Shown: in pieces, positions 27,296-35,951 of the stretch | How the letters are laid out: every line of letters begins with the position of its first letter | How positions within the stretch are numbered: position 1 is the first letter of the stretch | Origin: JBCCFW01 sp039029535 | Lineage (GTDB): Bacteria; Acidobacteriota; JBCCFW01 | Reading direction: 5' to 3' | Length of the DNA stretch: 38,185 nucleotides | NCBI GenBank assembly: GCA_039029535.1 | Contig: JBCCFW010000057.1 | Coordinates: 1 to 38,185 of the forward strand | Notes under the pieces: generated by a model | The model's database searches: none | What the model saw: only the letters and a program-made list of their open reading frames with translations | Told to the model about the DNA's origin: nothing | Translations under genes and position numbers: made by a program

Positions 27296-28215
27296 CGGTA
27301 GAGCTGTCCGTAGAAGCCGAAGATGGAGCGCGCCGCGAGACCCGCCGCGATGAGGTAGGCAGCACCGGCGAACAGTCGCGTGCGCGTGTCGATGGCCTGC
27401 TCGAGCTCGTCACCGAGCTGGAGGGCGACCTGTGCAGACGCCTGGTCGTAGCGGCCCGTCTGGTCCGCCGTGGTCACGACCGCTGCGAGGATCGGAGGCA
27501 CGAGCCGCCTCCGGGCGAGACTCTCGCCGACGGAGCGACCGAGGTGCACGTCGCGGTCGACCTCGAGCGCCGTCGCGCCGACCGGGTTCGGACCAGCGGC
27601 CGCTGCTGCCGTGCGCAGGCTCTCGCGGAGGTCGAGCCCGGCGCCGACCAGGCGGGAGAAGCTCCGATGGAAGCGCACCTGCGCGCCCAGTCGGAAGACC
27701 GGGCTGAGGAGGGGCAAGCGGTGCAGGATGGACTCGTCGCGACCCGGGCTCGTGATCCAGCGGTCGAAGATCAGGACGAGCACGAAGAGCGTGCCCGGCA
27801 CGGGAAGGGCCGTGCGCAGGTAGGCCCCGACGCCGCCGGTGAGGAGCAGGGGGATCGGCGGGATGACGAAGGCCGCCGTGAAGAGGATGGCCGGGTAGAG
27901 CAGCTTCTTCAGGAGCTTCGAGCGGGACTGAGCGAGGAGGTCGCCGTCCTCGGCCAGCTCCAGGAGCACCGCGTCGAGACGTCCGTGCTGCTCACCGGCT
28001 CGAAGGGTGGCCAGGTGCTCAGGCGGCAGCAGGCTCGACGAGGTCCAGGGCTGGTCGGAGCGCATGGCGGCCGCGAGCTCGCGATCGACCGCGTTGCCGC
28101 CCTCCAGCGAGACCGCCGCGTCGAGTCGCGACAGGCCCGCCGACAGGAGACGGCTGAGCGTGCGATACGAGGCGGACAGCCGGCGAGGGCCGGCCGGGTC
28201 GAGGCTGCGAAGCAA
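27292..28215 (-). CDS. GspF/PilC-like type II secretion system F-domain protein
   Basis: A 307-residue inner membrane protein. The start is taken at TTG 28215, with GGAG about 9 nt upstream. The longer open frame has no family match. The first F-like segment (ASYRTLSRLLSAGLSRLDAAVSLEGG) is followed by a membrane region (LLYPAILFTAAFVIPPIPLLL), a second membrane segment (LFVLVLIFDRW), the second F domain (RFHRSFSRLVGAGLDLRESLRTAA to LGRSVGESLARRRLVPPILAAVVTTADQTGRYD) and a C-terminal membrane helix. In type II secretion and type IV pili this protein couples the assembly ATPase to the pilus base. At about 300 residues it is shorter than PilC (about 400). No pilin or ATPase gene is beside it. 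Confidence 0.78.
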   Translation of the reverse strand: MLRSLDPAGPRRLSASYRTLSRLLSAGLSRLDAAVSLEGGNAVDRELAAAMRSDQPWTSSSLLPPEHLATLRAGEQHGRLDAVLLELAEDGDLLAQSRSKLLKKLLYPAILFTAAFVIPPIPLLLTGGVGAYLRTALPVPGTLFVLVLIFDRWITSPGRDESILHRLPLLSPVFRLGAQVRFHRSFSRLVGAGLDLRESLRTAAAAAGPNPVGATALEVDRDVHLGRSVGESLARRRLVPPILAAVVTTADQTGRYDQASAQVALQLGDELEQAIDTRTRLFAGAAYLIAAGLAARSIFGFYGQLYR

Positions 28216-28390
28216 GGAAGGAGTCTCCGAACGACATTGTCTCACTGGGCGCCAGACCCCGCACCGACCCTCCAGGCGGCGCCGGCTGCCACGATCTCGG
28301 ACTTGACGGAACCCCGGACCCCAACTGGCCAGCGTCGGAGAATGAGCCATCGATGGTGCCCACGCGGGCACCCTGTCGAGGACGAGGTTC

Positions 28391-28981
28391 ATGGTGGAGA
28401 AGCTGGCCCTCTTGCTCTCGGTGCTCAGTGCCATGGTCGCGCTGGCGACCGCCTACGTCTCGCACTTCCAGCGAGGGCGGATCGAGGTTCCTCCGATCCG
28501 GGCGGTGCGCCTGGATCCCCTGCGCGCCTACGACGACGAGCGACAGCCGCATCGCATCATGCAGGTGACCATCGTCGTCGCCCTGGTCAACACTGGTGCC
28601 CGCACCCGCGCCGTCGAGGACCTTCGGATTCGCGTGAGCACGCCCGGCGTCGCGGGCGATCTCCTTCTCGACTGGCGAGAGGAGTGGCCGTCACTGCGCG
28701 CCGAGGATGAAGGTCGTCGTTTCGCGACCCAGCCGACGCTCGGACCCCACGCCAGCGTGAGTCACATCTACTCCTTCGATAGCCGCGTCGACCCCGAGTC
28801 GGTGAGCCGGCTCGCCGAGCTGGAGAAGATGGGCACCGACCACTCCGACCGACGTCACGTCGGCATCCTCGAGCTTCGAGAGGGCGAGAGCTGGACGCCG
28901 CTGCGTCGCTTCACCTTCAAGTACGACGGGAGCCGCGACATCCAGACGGGTGTTGCCGAGATCAACGAGCTCGCGAACTGA
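28391..28981 (+). CDS. Membrane-anchored protein of unknown function
   Basis: A 196-residue protein with one N-terminal transmembrane helix (LALLLSVLSAMVALATAYVSHF) followed by a soluble domain that looks all-beta (MQVTIVVALVNTGARTRAVEDLRIRVSTP, SVSHIYSFDSRVDP, RRFTFKYDGSRDIQTGV). This resembles the COOH-terminal domains of single-pass proteins that sit beside the membrane. It has no signal-peptidase site, so it should stay anchored. It is divergent from the GspF-like gene (175-nt gap) and convergent with the GAF-like gene. I do not recognise a family. Confidence 0.65.
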   Translation: MVEKLALLLSVLSAMVALATAYVSHFQRGRIEVPPIRAVRLDPLRAYDDERQPHRIMQVTIVVALVNTGARTRAVEDLRIRVSTPGVAGDLLLDWREEWPSLRAEDEGRRFATQPTLGPHASVSHIYSFDSRVDPESVSRLAELEKMGTDHSDRRHVGILELREGESWTPLRRFTFKYDGSRDIQTGVAEINELAN

Positions 28982-28989
28982 AGCCCCAG

Positions 28990-29008
28990 CTCGGAGTCGC
29001 TCCGCGAG
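28990..29008. terminator. Small hairpin between convergent genes
   Basis: GGAG-TCG-CTCC (28993-29003), extended by CTC (28990-28992) and GAG (29006-29008) across a 2-nt bulge, lies between the stops of two convergent genes. It lacks a T-run and is only a weak candidate terminator for both. Confidence 0.3.
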
Positions 29009-29017
29009 GGAATGGAC

Positions 29018-29713
29018 TCACTGTCGCGGCAGCGTGAGCAGCTCGTGAAGATGCTTGGCTAGGCTGAACATCACGAAGTCCGAGACTTCGTCTTCGAGGA
29101 GTTTCCTGCCGGCATCGTTGGCTGCGTCCAAGTCGACTACCCCCCACAGCGTCTTGTCTTCATTCCAGATCGGGACTGCCAAGACGAAGTTCAGCTTCGG
29201 GTTGGTTTGGCCTTCGATGCCGTCGCGTCGTGCCAGGGGTTGCACGGAGGTTCGGCAGGGTTCCTTTCTCAATGCTGCGCTGACGACCGCAACGTCCTCC
29301 ATCAGGTTCGGGTCCATCTTGAACCTGAGCTGGCCGACTTGCTCGACGCGCGGATTGGCTGTCCAGTAGTGCGTGCAGTTGAGCCAGCCTTGCTCGAGCT
29401 TGAAAATGAAGGCGCTCAGCTTCGTCGATTCAGGGAGATCGGGGGCGCTCACGCCTCGACAGGCGGTCTCCATCGCGCCCTTGACCAGCTTCTGAATGTT
29501 GTTCTCATCGAGAGAGCCGGTCTCCCGCCCTGGCGTCTTGTTCCTTACGAGGAGCTTGGCAGCGGCAAGCATGAGAGTGGTGGCGCTGGCGATTCCCAGT
29601 GCCAGTGCCCCTTGGCTGCCTTCCTCGTACAACCAGTAGAGACTGGCGAGGCATCCGAAGTAAGAGCCGATGAGTGCTGAGTAGGCGACTTGGCTCTCGA
29701 GCTCATCAGTCAT
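29018..29713 (-). CDS. Membrane protein with C-terminal GAF-like domain
   Basis: A 231-residue protein with AAGAGGG placed before ATG 29713. Two hydrophobic segments (YSALIGSYFGCLASLYWLY and ALALGIASATTLMLAAAKLLV) form a hairpin in the membrane. A cytoplasmic domain follows whose later part (NFVLAVPIWNEDKTLWGVVDLDAANDAGRKLLEDEVSDFVMFSLAKHL) has the strand-helix pattern of a GAF sensor domain. The ligand is not evident. This gene is visibly AT-richer, with more A/T-ending codons than all its neighbours, and has its own 49-nt AT-rich leader, so it may have come by horizontal transfer. It lies just downstream of the antiporter operon on the same strand. Confidence 0.7.
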   Translation of the reverse strand: MTDELESQVAYSALIGSYFGCLASLYWLYEEGSQGALALGIASATTLMLAAAKLLVRNKTPGRETGSLDENNIQKLVKGAMETACRGVSAPDLPESTKLSAFIFKLEQGWLNCTHYWTANPRVEQVGQLRFKMDPNLMEDVAVVSAALRKEPCRTSVQPLARRDGIEGQTNPKLNFVLAVPIWNEDKTLWGVVDLDAANDAGRKLLEDEVSDFVMFSLAKHLHELLTLPRQ

Positions 29714-29762
29714 CGGTTCCCTCTTTGCTGTTGGAGCTCTCTACTTGTCCTTGCAGGTCTTG

Positions 29763-31433
29763 TCAGGCGCTCCGCGTCATCAAGCCGATGACGAGCTGAA
29801 GCAGGAGCAGCAGGCCGAGCCAGAGCGCGCCGGTCTCCAGTCGACGTCCCATGCCGCTCACCGTCAGCGGCGACAGCCAGCTCGTCAGCGTCTTCGAGCC
29901 AGCCCCGACCACTGCATCGACACCCTGGCCAGCGAGTCGCCATGGACCGCTGAAGGCGTCCACGACCGCCGGGCCGAGACGACGCCACAGCCAGTCGGTG
30001 TCGAGAGTCAGCGTGCGCGTGCGCTCCAGGAAGGGCAGCGCGACGAAGAACGCGAGCCCGGCGAACAGCAGGAGCTGGAGGTGCGCGACGAGGTGACCCG
30101 ACTCATACGCGTGGTAGGTCGGCGCACCCGGGAGCCGTGCGTGCAGCGGCGCGGCCCAGATCCCCGGCAGGATGCAGCCGAGAGCCACGGCGCCCATGGC
30201 GATGCGCGCGGGCCAGGCGGCCTCGGTGGCCTTCAGCCCACGGTCGCGATGGAAGAAGACGAACCACGGGAACTTGATGCCCGCGTGCAGGAACACGCCC
30301 GCCGACGCCGCGGTCAGCAAGAACCAGGGCACCGCGAGCTGCTGCTTCTCCGCCGCCGAGGTCACCAGCGACTTGGTCACGAAGCCCGAGGTCAGGGGGA
30401 AGGCGGAGATCGCCAGCGCCCCGATGGTGCCGCAGGTCATCGTCCACGGCATGGCGCGCCAGAGCCCGCCGAGCTCCGTGCACTTGCGCTTGCCCGTCAC
30501 CTCCAGCACGGCGCCCGCCGACATGAGGAGCAGGCCCTTGTAGAGGATGTGCGCGAAGGCGTGACCGGCGGCTCCCGCGATGGCGAGCTCGGTGCCGATG
30601 CCAGCGCCGCAGACCATGAAGCCGACCTGGTTGACGATGCTGTACGCGAGGATGCGTCGCATGTCGTTCTCGAGCAGCGCGTAGACGATCCCGTAGAAGA
30701 CCATCCACAGCCCGATCCAGATGAGCACGTCGTTGCCGGTGAAGCAGCGCAGCAAGACGTACACGGCCGTCTTCGTCGTGCAGGCCGAGAGGAACACCGT
30801 CCCGCTCGGCGACGCCTCCGGATAGGCATCGGCCACCCAGGCCGACAGGGGCGGCGCGCCTGCGTTGATGAGCACGCCCGCCAGCACCCACCACGAGGCT
30901 GGACCGTCCAGCGGCATGGTAGTGATCTCACCCCAGCTCCCACTCGCACCGTGCAGCACGAGACCGACCAGCAGCACCGCGCCGCCGCCCGCGTGGAGCA
31001 GGAAGTAGCGCAGGCCGGCGCCCTTCGCCTTCGGGGAGTCGGAGCTCCAGAGCACGATGAGCGAGCTCACCGCCAGCAGCTCCCAGGCGATGAAGAGCGT
31101 GAGCCAGTCCCGAGCCGTGACCGCCGCCAAGGCCGAGCCGACGTTGAGCAGGCCGCCGGCGACGTCGAAGGACTTCGTCCGGCCCAGCCCGAACACCGCG
31201 CCCGCCAGGCCGATGAGCGCGAAGGCGCAGGCGAACACCCGCGACAGCGCGTCGATGCGCAAGACGATGCCGAGCGTCTCGATGTCGCCGGTGGGCAGGA
31301 AGACGACCAGCGCCAGCGCCGCGGCCGGAGCGAGCACGCTCACGACGCGACGCAGCAGGTCGGGCAGCACGGGCAGGGCCAGCGCGCCGATCAGCAGCGG
31401 GAGCCAGGGCGGGAGGTGGAGGGCTTCAGGCAT
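29763..31433 (-). CDS. NuoL/MrpA-N-like antiporter subunit
   Basis: A 556-residue polytopic protein of the proton-conducting NuoL/M/N family. The ATG at 31433 is chosen over an ATG at 31448 because GGGAGG lies just upstream of it. Core motifs are LFIAWELLAVSSLIVLWSS, the discontinuous-helix region AGAPPLSAWVADAYPEASPSGTVFLSA with the following TTKTAVYVLLR, and NDMRRILAYSIVNQVGFMVCG. It is last in the mrp operon. As no full-length MrpA (about 800 residues) is present, this protein plus the MbhD/E-like protein at 35400-35951 would supply the two halves of MrpA. Its role in Na+/H+ exchange is inferred from the operon. Confidence 0.85.
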   Translation of the reverse strand: MPEALHLPPWLPLLIGALALPVLPDLLRRVVSVLAPAAALALVVFLPTGDIETLGIVLRIDALSRVFACAFALIGLAGAVFGLGRTKSFDVAGGLLNVGSALAAVTARDWLTLFIAWELLAVSSLIVLWSSDSPKAKGAGLRYFLLHAGGGAVLLVGLVLHGASGSWGEITTMPLDGPASWWVLAGVLINAGAPPLSAWVADAYPEASPSGTVFLSACTTKTAVYVLLRCFTGNDVLIWIGLWMVFYGIVYALLENDMRRILAYSIVNQVGFMVCGAGIGTELAIAGAAGHAFAHILYKGLLLMSAGAVLEVTGKRKCTELGGLWRAMPWTMTCGTIGALAISAFPLTSGFVTKSLVTSAAEKQQLAVPWFLLTAASAGVFLHAGIKFPWFVFFHRDRGLKATEAAWPARIAMGAVALGCILPGIWAAPLHARLPGAPTYHAYESGHLVAHLQLLLFAGLAFFVALPFLERTRTLTLDTDWLWRRLGPAVVDAFSGPWRLAGQGVDAVVGAGSKTLTSWLSPLTVSGMGRRLETGALWLGLLLLLQLVIGLMTRSA

Positions 31434-31683
31434 CCTCGCCTCCCGCATCGTAGTAGTCGTCGGGTCGCTGGATGACCTTACCGAGCAGCTTGGCGCCGGC
31501 GATCATCGCGACGCAGGTCAAGAAGCCGTAGGCCGCGTCGAAGCCGAACACGTTCTGGCCGGGGAAGGTGTCGTGGTGCTTGACGAAGAACCAGCCGACC
31601 AGGCTCAGCGTCAGCAGCACGGCCGTCACGAGCCAGAAGACGCGCGGCAGCTTCACGGGGGGCAGTGACTGCTTGTCGCTCAT
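31426..31683 (-). CDS. Small two-helix membrane protein of the antiporter operon
   Basis: An 85-residue protein with two hydrophobic segments (VFWLVTAVLLTLSLVGWFFV and AYGFLTCVAMIAGAKLLGKVI) and a short acidic tail (DDYYDAGGEDA). Its ATG overlaps the stop of the upstream MrpD-like gene and its end overlaps the NuoL-like gene start, so it is a genuine member of the operon. It is not one of the canonical MrpA-G subunits. I infer an accessory subunit that may stabilise the split MrpA. Confidence 0.72.
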   Translation of the reverse strand: MSDKQSLPPVKLPRVFWLVTAVLLTLSLVGWFFVKHHDTFPGQNVFGFDAAYGFLTCVAMIAGAKLLGKVIQRPDDYYDAGGEDA

Positions 31684-33125
31684 GACTCCAGCCCCAGCAT
31701 CTTCAGCACCGTGAGGAAGGGCTCGAAGCGGAAGAAGAGCAGGAGGCTCGCCACCGCGGTGGTCACCAGCGCGACGACCATGGGCCAGGGCGCCTCGCCG
31801 TGCTCGCGTGGCGTCTTCGACTCACCGAAGAAGGCCGCGTGCACCACCGGCAGCAGGTAGCCCGCTGCCAGCACCGTGCTGATGACCAGCACGACCAGCG
31901 GGAACCAGGCCTCCGCCTGACCCGCACCGGCCAGCAATCGCCACTTGGCCAGGAAGCCGACGGTGGGAGGGAGGCCGATGAGCGAGAGCGAGGCCAGGGT
32001 GAAGGCGCCCATGGTCCAGGGCATGACCCGACCGATGCCGCCGATCTCGCTGAGCTTCTTTTGATGCGCTGCCACCTGGATCGCACCGACGGCGAAGAAC
32101 AAGGTGATCTTCGAGACCGCGTGGGCGGGCACCTGGAGGAGGGCGCCGGCGGCCGAGGAGGAGGTCGCGACCGCCACGCCGAGGGTGATGTAGGCGAGCT
32201 GCGCGATCGTCGAGTAGGCCAGGCGTCGCTTGAGGTCGTCCTGGAAGCAGGCGATGGTCGACGCGAGCAGCACGCTGATGCCCGCGGCGTACACCAGCCA
32301 CTGCGAGGCGCCGGTGCTCGCCAGGTGGTCCAGACCCAGGACGTCCAGGCCCACGCGGAGCAGGCCGAAGACGCCCGCCTTGACCACCGCCACCGCGTGC
32401 AGCAGGGCGGAGACCGGAGTGGGCGCGACCATCGCTGCGGGCAGCCAGCGATGGAGGGGCATGAGCGCCGCCTTGCCCAGGCCGTAGGCGAAGAGCAGGA
32501 GCAGCAGCGCGAGCGTCGTCTTGTTCGGTGCCCGCTCGAAGAGACCGCCCGGAGTGAAGGCCGTCGTGCCCGCCAGCGACCAGGTCCAGGTCACCGCGAG
32601 GAAGAGCAGGGTGAGCGAGCTGCCCAGCAACCAGCTCAGGTAGACCTTGCCGCCGGCGCGGGCGGTGTCGGATTCCTCGTGGGTGACCAGCGGGTAGGTC
32701 ACCAGGGTGAGGACTTCGTAGAAGACGAAGAAGCCGATGAGGTCGGTCGAGAGCGCGATCCCCATGGCGCCGGTGAGCGAGAAGGCGAAGCAGGCGTGGA
32801 AGCGGCGGTGCGCCCGATGGCCCTTCGCGCCGAGGTAGCCGATGGAGTAGAGGGTGTTGATCACCCAGAGGAACGACGCCACCAGCGCGTAGACAGCGCC
32901 CAGGGCGTCGAGGCGGAGCCCGATGCTGACGCCCTCGCCCAGCCGCACGATCTCGTGCTCGTAGACCTCGCCAGCGAGCAGGCCGCGGACGCCCGTCGCC
33001 ACGCTCGCCGCCAGCGTGCTCGCGCCGAGCAGGCTGATGGTCTCGGCCACGCGATGCTGACGACCGAAGAGCAGCACCGCGACGGCGGTGATCGCTGGGA
33101 TGAGGAGAAAGACGACGGGATTCAT
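31680..33125 (-). CDS. Second MrpD/NuoM-like antiporter subunit
   Basis: A 481-residue membrane protein of the NuoM/MrpD family with about 14 transmembrane segments. Marks are GFFVFYEVLTLVTYPLVTHEE (the conserved helix-5 Glu), GLGKAALMPLHRWLPAAMVAPTPVSALLHAVAVVKAGVFGLLR (the proton-path helices with the channel Lys) and DDLKRRLAYSTIAQLAYITLG. It starts 4 nt after the first MrpD gene. This subunit is in the position where canonical operons have only one MrpD, so the complex has three antiporter-type subunits in total. Confidence 0.88.
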   Translation of the reverse strand: MNPVVFLLIPAITAVAVLLFGRQHRVAETISLLGASTLAASVATGVRGLLAGEVYEHEIVRLGEGVSIGLRLDALGAVYALVASFLWVINTLYSIGYLGAKGHRAHRRFHACFAFSLTGAMGIALSTDLIGFFVFYEVLTLVTYPLVTHEESDTARAGGKVYLSWLLGSSLTLLFLAVTWTWSLAGTTAFTPGGLFERAPNKTTLALLLLLFAYGLGKAALMPLHRWLPAAMVAPTPVSALLHAVAVVKAGVFGLLRVGLDVLGLDHLASTGASQWLVYAAGISVLLASTIACFQDDLKRRLAYSTIAQLAYITLGVAVATSSSAAGALLQVPAHAVSKITLFFAVGAIQVAAHQKKLSEIGGIGRVMPWTMGAFTLASLSLIGLPPTVGFLAKWRLLAGAGQAEAWFPLVVLVISTVLAAGYLLPVVHAAFFGESKTPREHGEAPWPMVVALVTTAVASLLLFFRFEPFLTVLKMLGLES

Positions 33126-33129
33126 GACG

Positions 33130-34608
33130 CTAGAAGCCCGCCAGGAGTCGGTCGGCCGCGGCTTGAACGGCAGTCAGGAACGGCGTGGGCCAGAGACCGA
33201 AGACCAGGCTGGTGCTCAGGAGCACGGCAGCGGGGACGAGCAGGCCGGCCGAGGCTTCCTCGCGATCCGGGCCGTCCTCGACGCGGTCGAAGAAGACCGG
33301 CCGGATGACCCGCCAGGCGTAAGCGGCTGCGAGCAGCGAGCCCAGCGCCATGGGCACGAGGAAGAGGATGCGATCCGTCGCGAACAGGCTGCGCGCGAGG
33401 TAGAGCTTCGAGAGGAAGCCGGTCGTCAGGGGCATGCCGACGAGGCCGAGCAGGCCGACGAGCAGCAGGCCGGAGGTCACCGGCATCCGTCGCGAGAGAC
33501 CGCGCAGGGAGCTCAGCTCGGTCGAGCCGAGCCGGAACGCCAACGCCGCCACCGTCAGGAAGAGACCGGCCTTGACCACGCCGTGGTGCAGGGCGTGGGC
33601 GAGTGAGCCGACGAGGCCCGCCTGATCGACGAGGCCGAGCCCGAGGGTGATGTAGCCGACCTGCGCCACGCTCGAGTAGGCGAGGAGTCGCTTGAGGTCG
33701 GTCTGACGCAGGGCCATCCAGGAGCCGAGGATCATCGCCGCGGCCGACGCGAGGAGCAGCAGCTCGTCGATGGGCAGGGCGGAGAAGCTGAGCTCGATGC
33801 CGAGCACGCAGTAGAGGAAGCGCGCCAGAGCGTAGAGTCCGACCTTCGTTGCCGTGCCCGAGAGCATGGCGGCCACGCCCGTCGGAGCTTCGCAGTAGGC
33901 GTCGGGCAACCAGGCATGCAGGGGGAACACGGCCCCCTTGAGGAGGAACCCGACCACGAGGAAGGCGATGCCGGCGCGCACCGCGGTGCTGTCCGCCAAG
34001 GGCGCCAGGCGTTGCGACATCTCGACCATGTCGAGCGTGCCGGTCATGACGTGGAGGTAGCCGAGCCCGAGCAGCACGAAGGTCGCGCCGAGGCTGCCGA
34101 GGATGAGGTAGTTGAAGCCGGCCAGGCGCGCGCGTCGATGCGGTCCCATCGCGACCAGCGCGTAGGTCGACAGCGACGAGACCTCGAGCAGCACGTACAC
34201 GTTGAAGGCGTCACCGGTGATGACGATGCCGAGGAGGCCGGTCAGGCAGAGGAGGTACACCGAGTAGAAGAGGTGGACCTTCTCGAGGTCGAGCGTGGGG
34301 AGCAGGCTCCACTTGCCCTGCCAGGTGACGACCGCCGCGACCCCCGAGACGAGCACGAGGAAGAGCGCATTGAGCTCGTCGACCCGGTAGCCGATGCCCA
34401 TGGGCGGCGTCCAGCCGCCGAGCTCGTAGAGCTGGGTGCCCTCGCGCAGCACGCGACGCAGCAGCGCCAGGCTGCCGACCAGCACCGAAGTGGTCACCGC
34501 GACCGTCATGGTCCACGAGACCATGGGCCGACGCGGCAGCAGCATGACGACCAGGGACGTCAGCAGGGGGCCGATCACCAGGAGGACCGGCAGGTGCTTG
34601 GCGATCAC
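33130..34608 (-). CDS. mrpD: MrpD-like Na+/H+ antiporter subunit
   Basis: A 492-residue polytopic protein starting at GTG 34608, overlapping the mrpC stop. Family motifs include NVYVLLEVSSLSTYALVAMG (helix-5 Glu in LLEVSSL, as in MrpD), LLKGAVFPLHAWLPDAYCEAPTGVAAMLSGTATKVGLYALAR and DLKRLLAYSSVAQVGYITLGLG. These residues form the ion path in the membrane arm. Immediate coupling with mrpC matches the order in Mrp operons. It works in the inner membrane, exchanging Na+ (or K+) for H+ to keep pH and salt balance. Confidence 0.9.
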   Translation of the reverse strand: MIAKHLPVLLVIGPLLTSLVVMLLPRRPMVSWTMTVAVTTSVLVGSLALLRRVLREGTQLYELGGWTPPMGIGYRVDELNALFLVLVSGVAAVVTWQGKWSLLPTLDLEKVHLFYSVYLLCLTGLLGIVITGDAFNVYVLLEVSSLSTYALVAMGPHRRARLAGFNYLILGSLGATFVLLGLGYLHVMTGTLDMVEMSQRLAPLADSTAVRAGIAFLVVGFLLKGAVFPLHAWLPDAYCEAPTGVAAMLSGTATKVGLYALARFLYCVLGIELSFSALPIDELLLLASAAAMILGSWMALRQTDLKRLLAYSSVAQVGYITLGLGLVDQAGLVGSLAHALHHGVVKAGLFLTVAALAFRLGSTELSSLRGLSRRMPVTSGLLLVGLLGLVGMPLTTGFLSKLYLARSLFATDRILFLVPMALGSLLAAAYAWRVIRPVFFDRVEDGPDREEASAGLLVPAAVLLSTSLVFGLWPTPFLTAVQAAADRLLAGF

Positions 34609-34952
34609 CGCTCCTCCGCGGAGTGGATGTCGTCGATCTCGCAGGTCCCGTACTCGGCCTGGATGCGCACCGCGAGCGCGAGACCCACCGCCGTCACGCT
34701 CACCCCCACGACGATGGCCGTCAGGATGAGCACGTGCGGGAGCGGCGCGGCGTAGGTGGCGCCCTCTTCGATGATGGGGGCCGTCGCTCCGTCGCGGGCG
34801 GCCGCCGAGATGAAGAAGAGGAACACGCCGGTCTGCAAGACACCGAGACCGATGAGCTTCTTCACGAGGTGCGACTTCGAGAGCACCGCGTGGAAGCCCA
34901 GGCAGACCAGGATGGCCGACGCCAGGTGATGGAAGCCGGGAAGGTCAGGCAT
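34605..34952 (-). CDS. mrpC: MrpC-like antiporter subunit (NuoK family)
   Basis: A 115-residue protein with three membrane helices: ASAILVCLGFHAVLS, LIGLGVLQTGVFLFFIS and PLPHVLILTAIVVGVSVTAVGLALAVRI. The last carries the PHVLILTAIVVG signature of MrpC/NuoK proteins. Its start overlaps mrpB by 8 nt and its stop overlaps mrpD (GTGA). Confidence 0.9.
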   Translation of the reverse strand: MPDLPGFHHLASAILVCLGFHAVLSKSHLVKKLIGLGVLQTGVFLFFISAAARDGATAPIIEEGATYAAPLPHVLILTAIVVGVSVTAVGLALAVRIQAEYGTCEIDDIHSAEER

Positions 34953-35403
34953 CCTCGATCCCGTGGAGCTCGGAGAAGATGACCGTCATGACCGCCGCCA
35001 CCGTCAGCGCCACGCCCAGCTCGACCAGGGTGATCCCCAGGGGCTGACCGCCGACGCCCGGGGGCGAGACGAGATGGTCGTAGTCGAGGAAGTTGCCGCC
35101 GCGGATCATGGCGAAGACCCCGACACCTGCGTAGAACAAGGCGCCGAGCGCGCAGAGACGCTCGAGCAGCCCTTCCGAGAGCACCGCGTTCAAGGCGGGC
35201 TCACCGTGGACGAGGACGTGCAAGATGAAGCCGCTGGCGATGATCACGCCGCCCTGGAAGCCACCGCCCGGTCCGGCCTCGCCGTGGAAGGTCACGTAGA
35301 GACCGAGGAGCCAGATCCAGGGCACGAGGAAGTCGGAGACGACCCGGAGGACCGGCTCCGCATCGAGCCCCGAGGGGTGGTGTGAGGTCGTCTTCTTCTT
35401 CAC
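34945..35403 (-). CDS. mrpB: MrpB-like antiporter subunit
   Basis: A 152-residue protein with the MnhB signature LYVTFHGEAGPGGGFQGGVIIASGFILHVLVHG in its first half. Further membrane segments (ALGALFYAGVGVFAMI and GITLVELGVALTVAAVMTVIF) follow. The GPGGGFQGG glycine turn is the most conserved feature of MrpB/MbhF. It overlaps the upstream DUF4040 gene by ATGA. Confidence 0.92.
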   Translation of the reverse strand: MKKKTTSHHPSGLDAEPVLRVVSDFLVPWIWLLGLYVTFHGEAGPGGGFQGGVIIASGFILHVLVHGEPALNAVLSEGLLERLCALGALFYAGVGVFAMIRGGNFLDYDHLVSPPGVGGQPLGITLVELGVALTVAAVMTVIFSELHGIEDA

Positions 35404-35951
35404 GAGGCCGTCTCGTCGGCGGGACGACGCCGCGGTCGCAGGAGCAGCACGACGCAGGCACCGGCGGTGAAGATGACCGTCGTTTCGAAGAGAGTGTCGA
35501 AGCCGCGGTAGCTCGCGAGCACCGACGACACGACGTTGGGCACGTGGGTGTCTTCGATCGTGCGCTCGAGGAACTGCTTGCTCACGCCCTGGTGGATGGG
35601 CGTGTCGGAGGCGCCGAACTCCGGGAGATCACCGGCGGAGTAGGCGAGGGTCAAGCCGAGCGCCAAGGTCAGCGCGGTGGGGAGCCAGCGGGTGCCGCGG
35701 TTGCTCTTCTCTTCCCAGCCGATGCGGGCGAGAGCCGAGAGCAGGAAGACCGTCGAGACACCCGCACCCACCGCCGCTTCGGTGAAGGCGACGTCGGGCG
35801 CGTCGAGGGCGACCCAGGCCGCCGCCATCGCCAGGCTGTAGAGCCCGAGCATCATGCTCGCGGCCAGCAGGCTCTTCGTGGTCAGGGCCGCCACGGCGGT
35901 GGCGACGATGACCAGCAGGAGCAGGAGGTCGACGAGGAGGTCAGCCGTCAT
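35400..35951 (-). CDS. MbhD/MbhE-like (DUF4040) subunit, equivalent to the MrpA C-terminus
   Basis: A 183-residue membrane protein. The first half (LLVIVATAVAALTTKSLLAASMMLGLYSLAMAAAWVALDAPDVAFTEAAVGAG) is the MbhD/DUF4040 domain with its conserved PDVAFTEAAVG. The second half ends in SYRGFDTLFETTVIFTAGACVVLLL, the MbhE signature. In classical Mrp complexes both are fused to the C-terminus of MrpA. Here they form a separate gene between mrpG and mrpB. Confidence 0.88.
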   Translation of the reverse strand: MTADLLVDLLLLLVIVATAVAALTTKSLLAASMMLGLYSLAMAAAWVALDAPDVAFTEAAVGAGVSTVFLLSALARIGWEEKSNRGTRWLPTALTLALGLTLAYSAGDLPEFGASDTPIHQGVSKQFLERTIEDTHVPNVVSSVLASYRGFDTLFETTVIFTAGACVVLLLRPRRRPADETAS

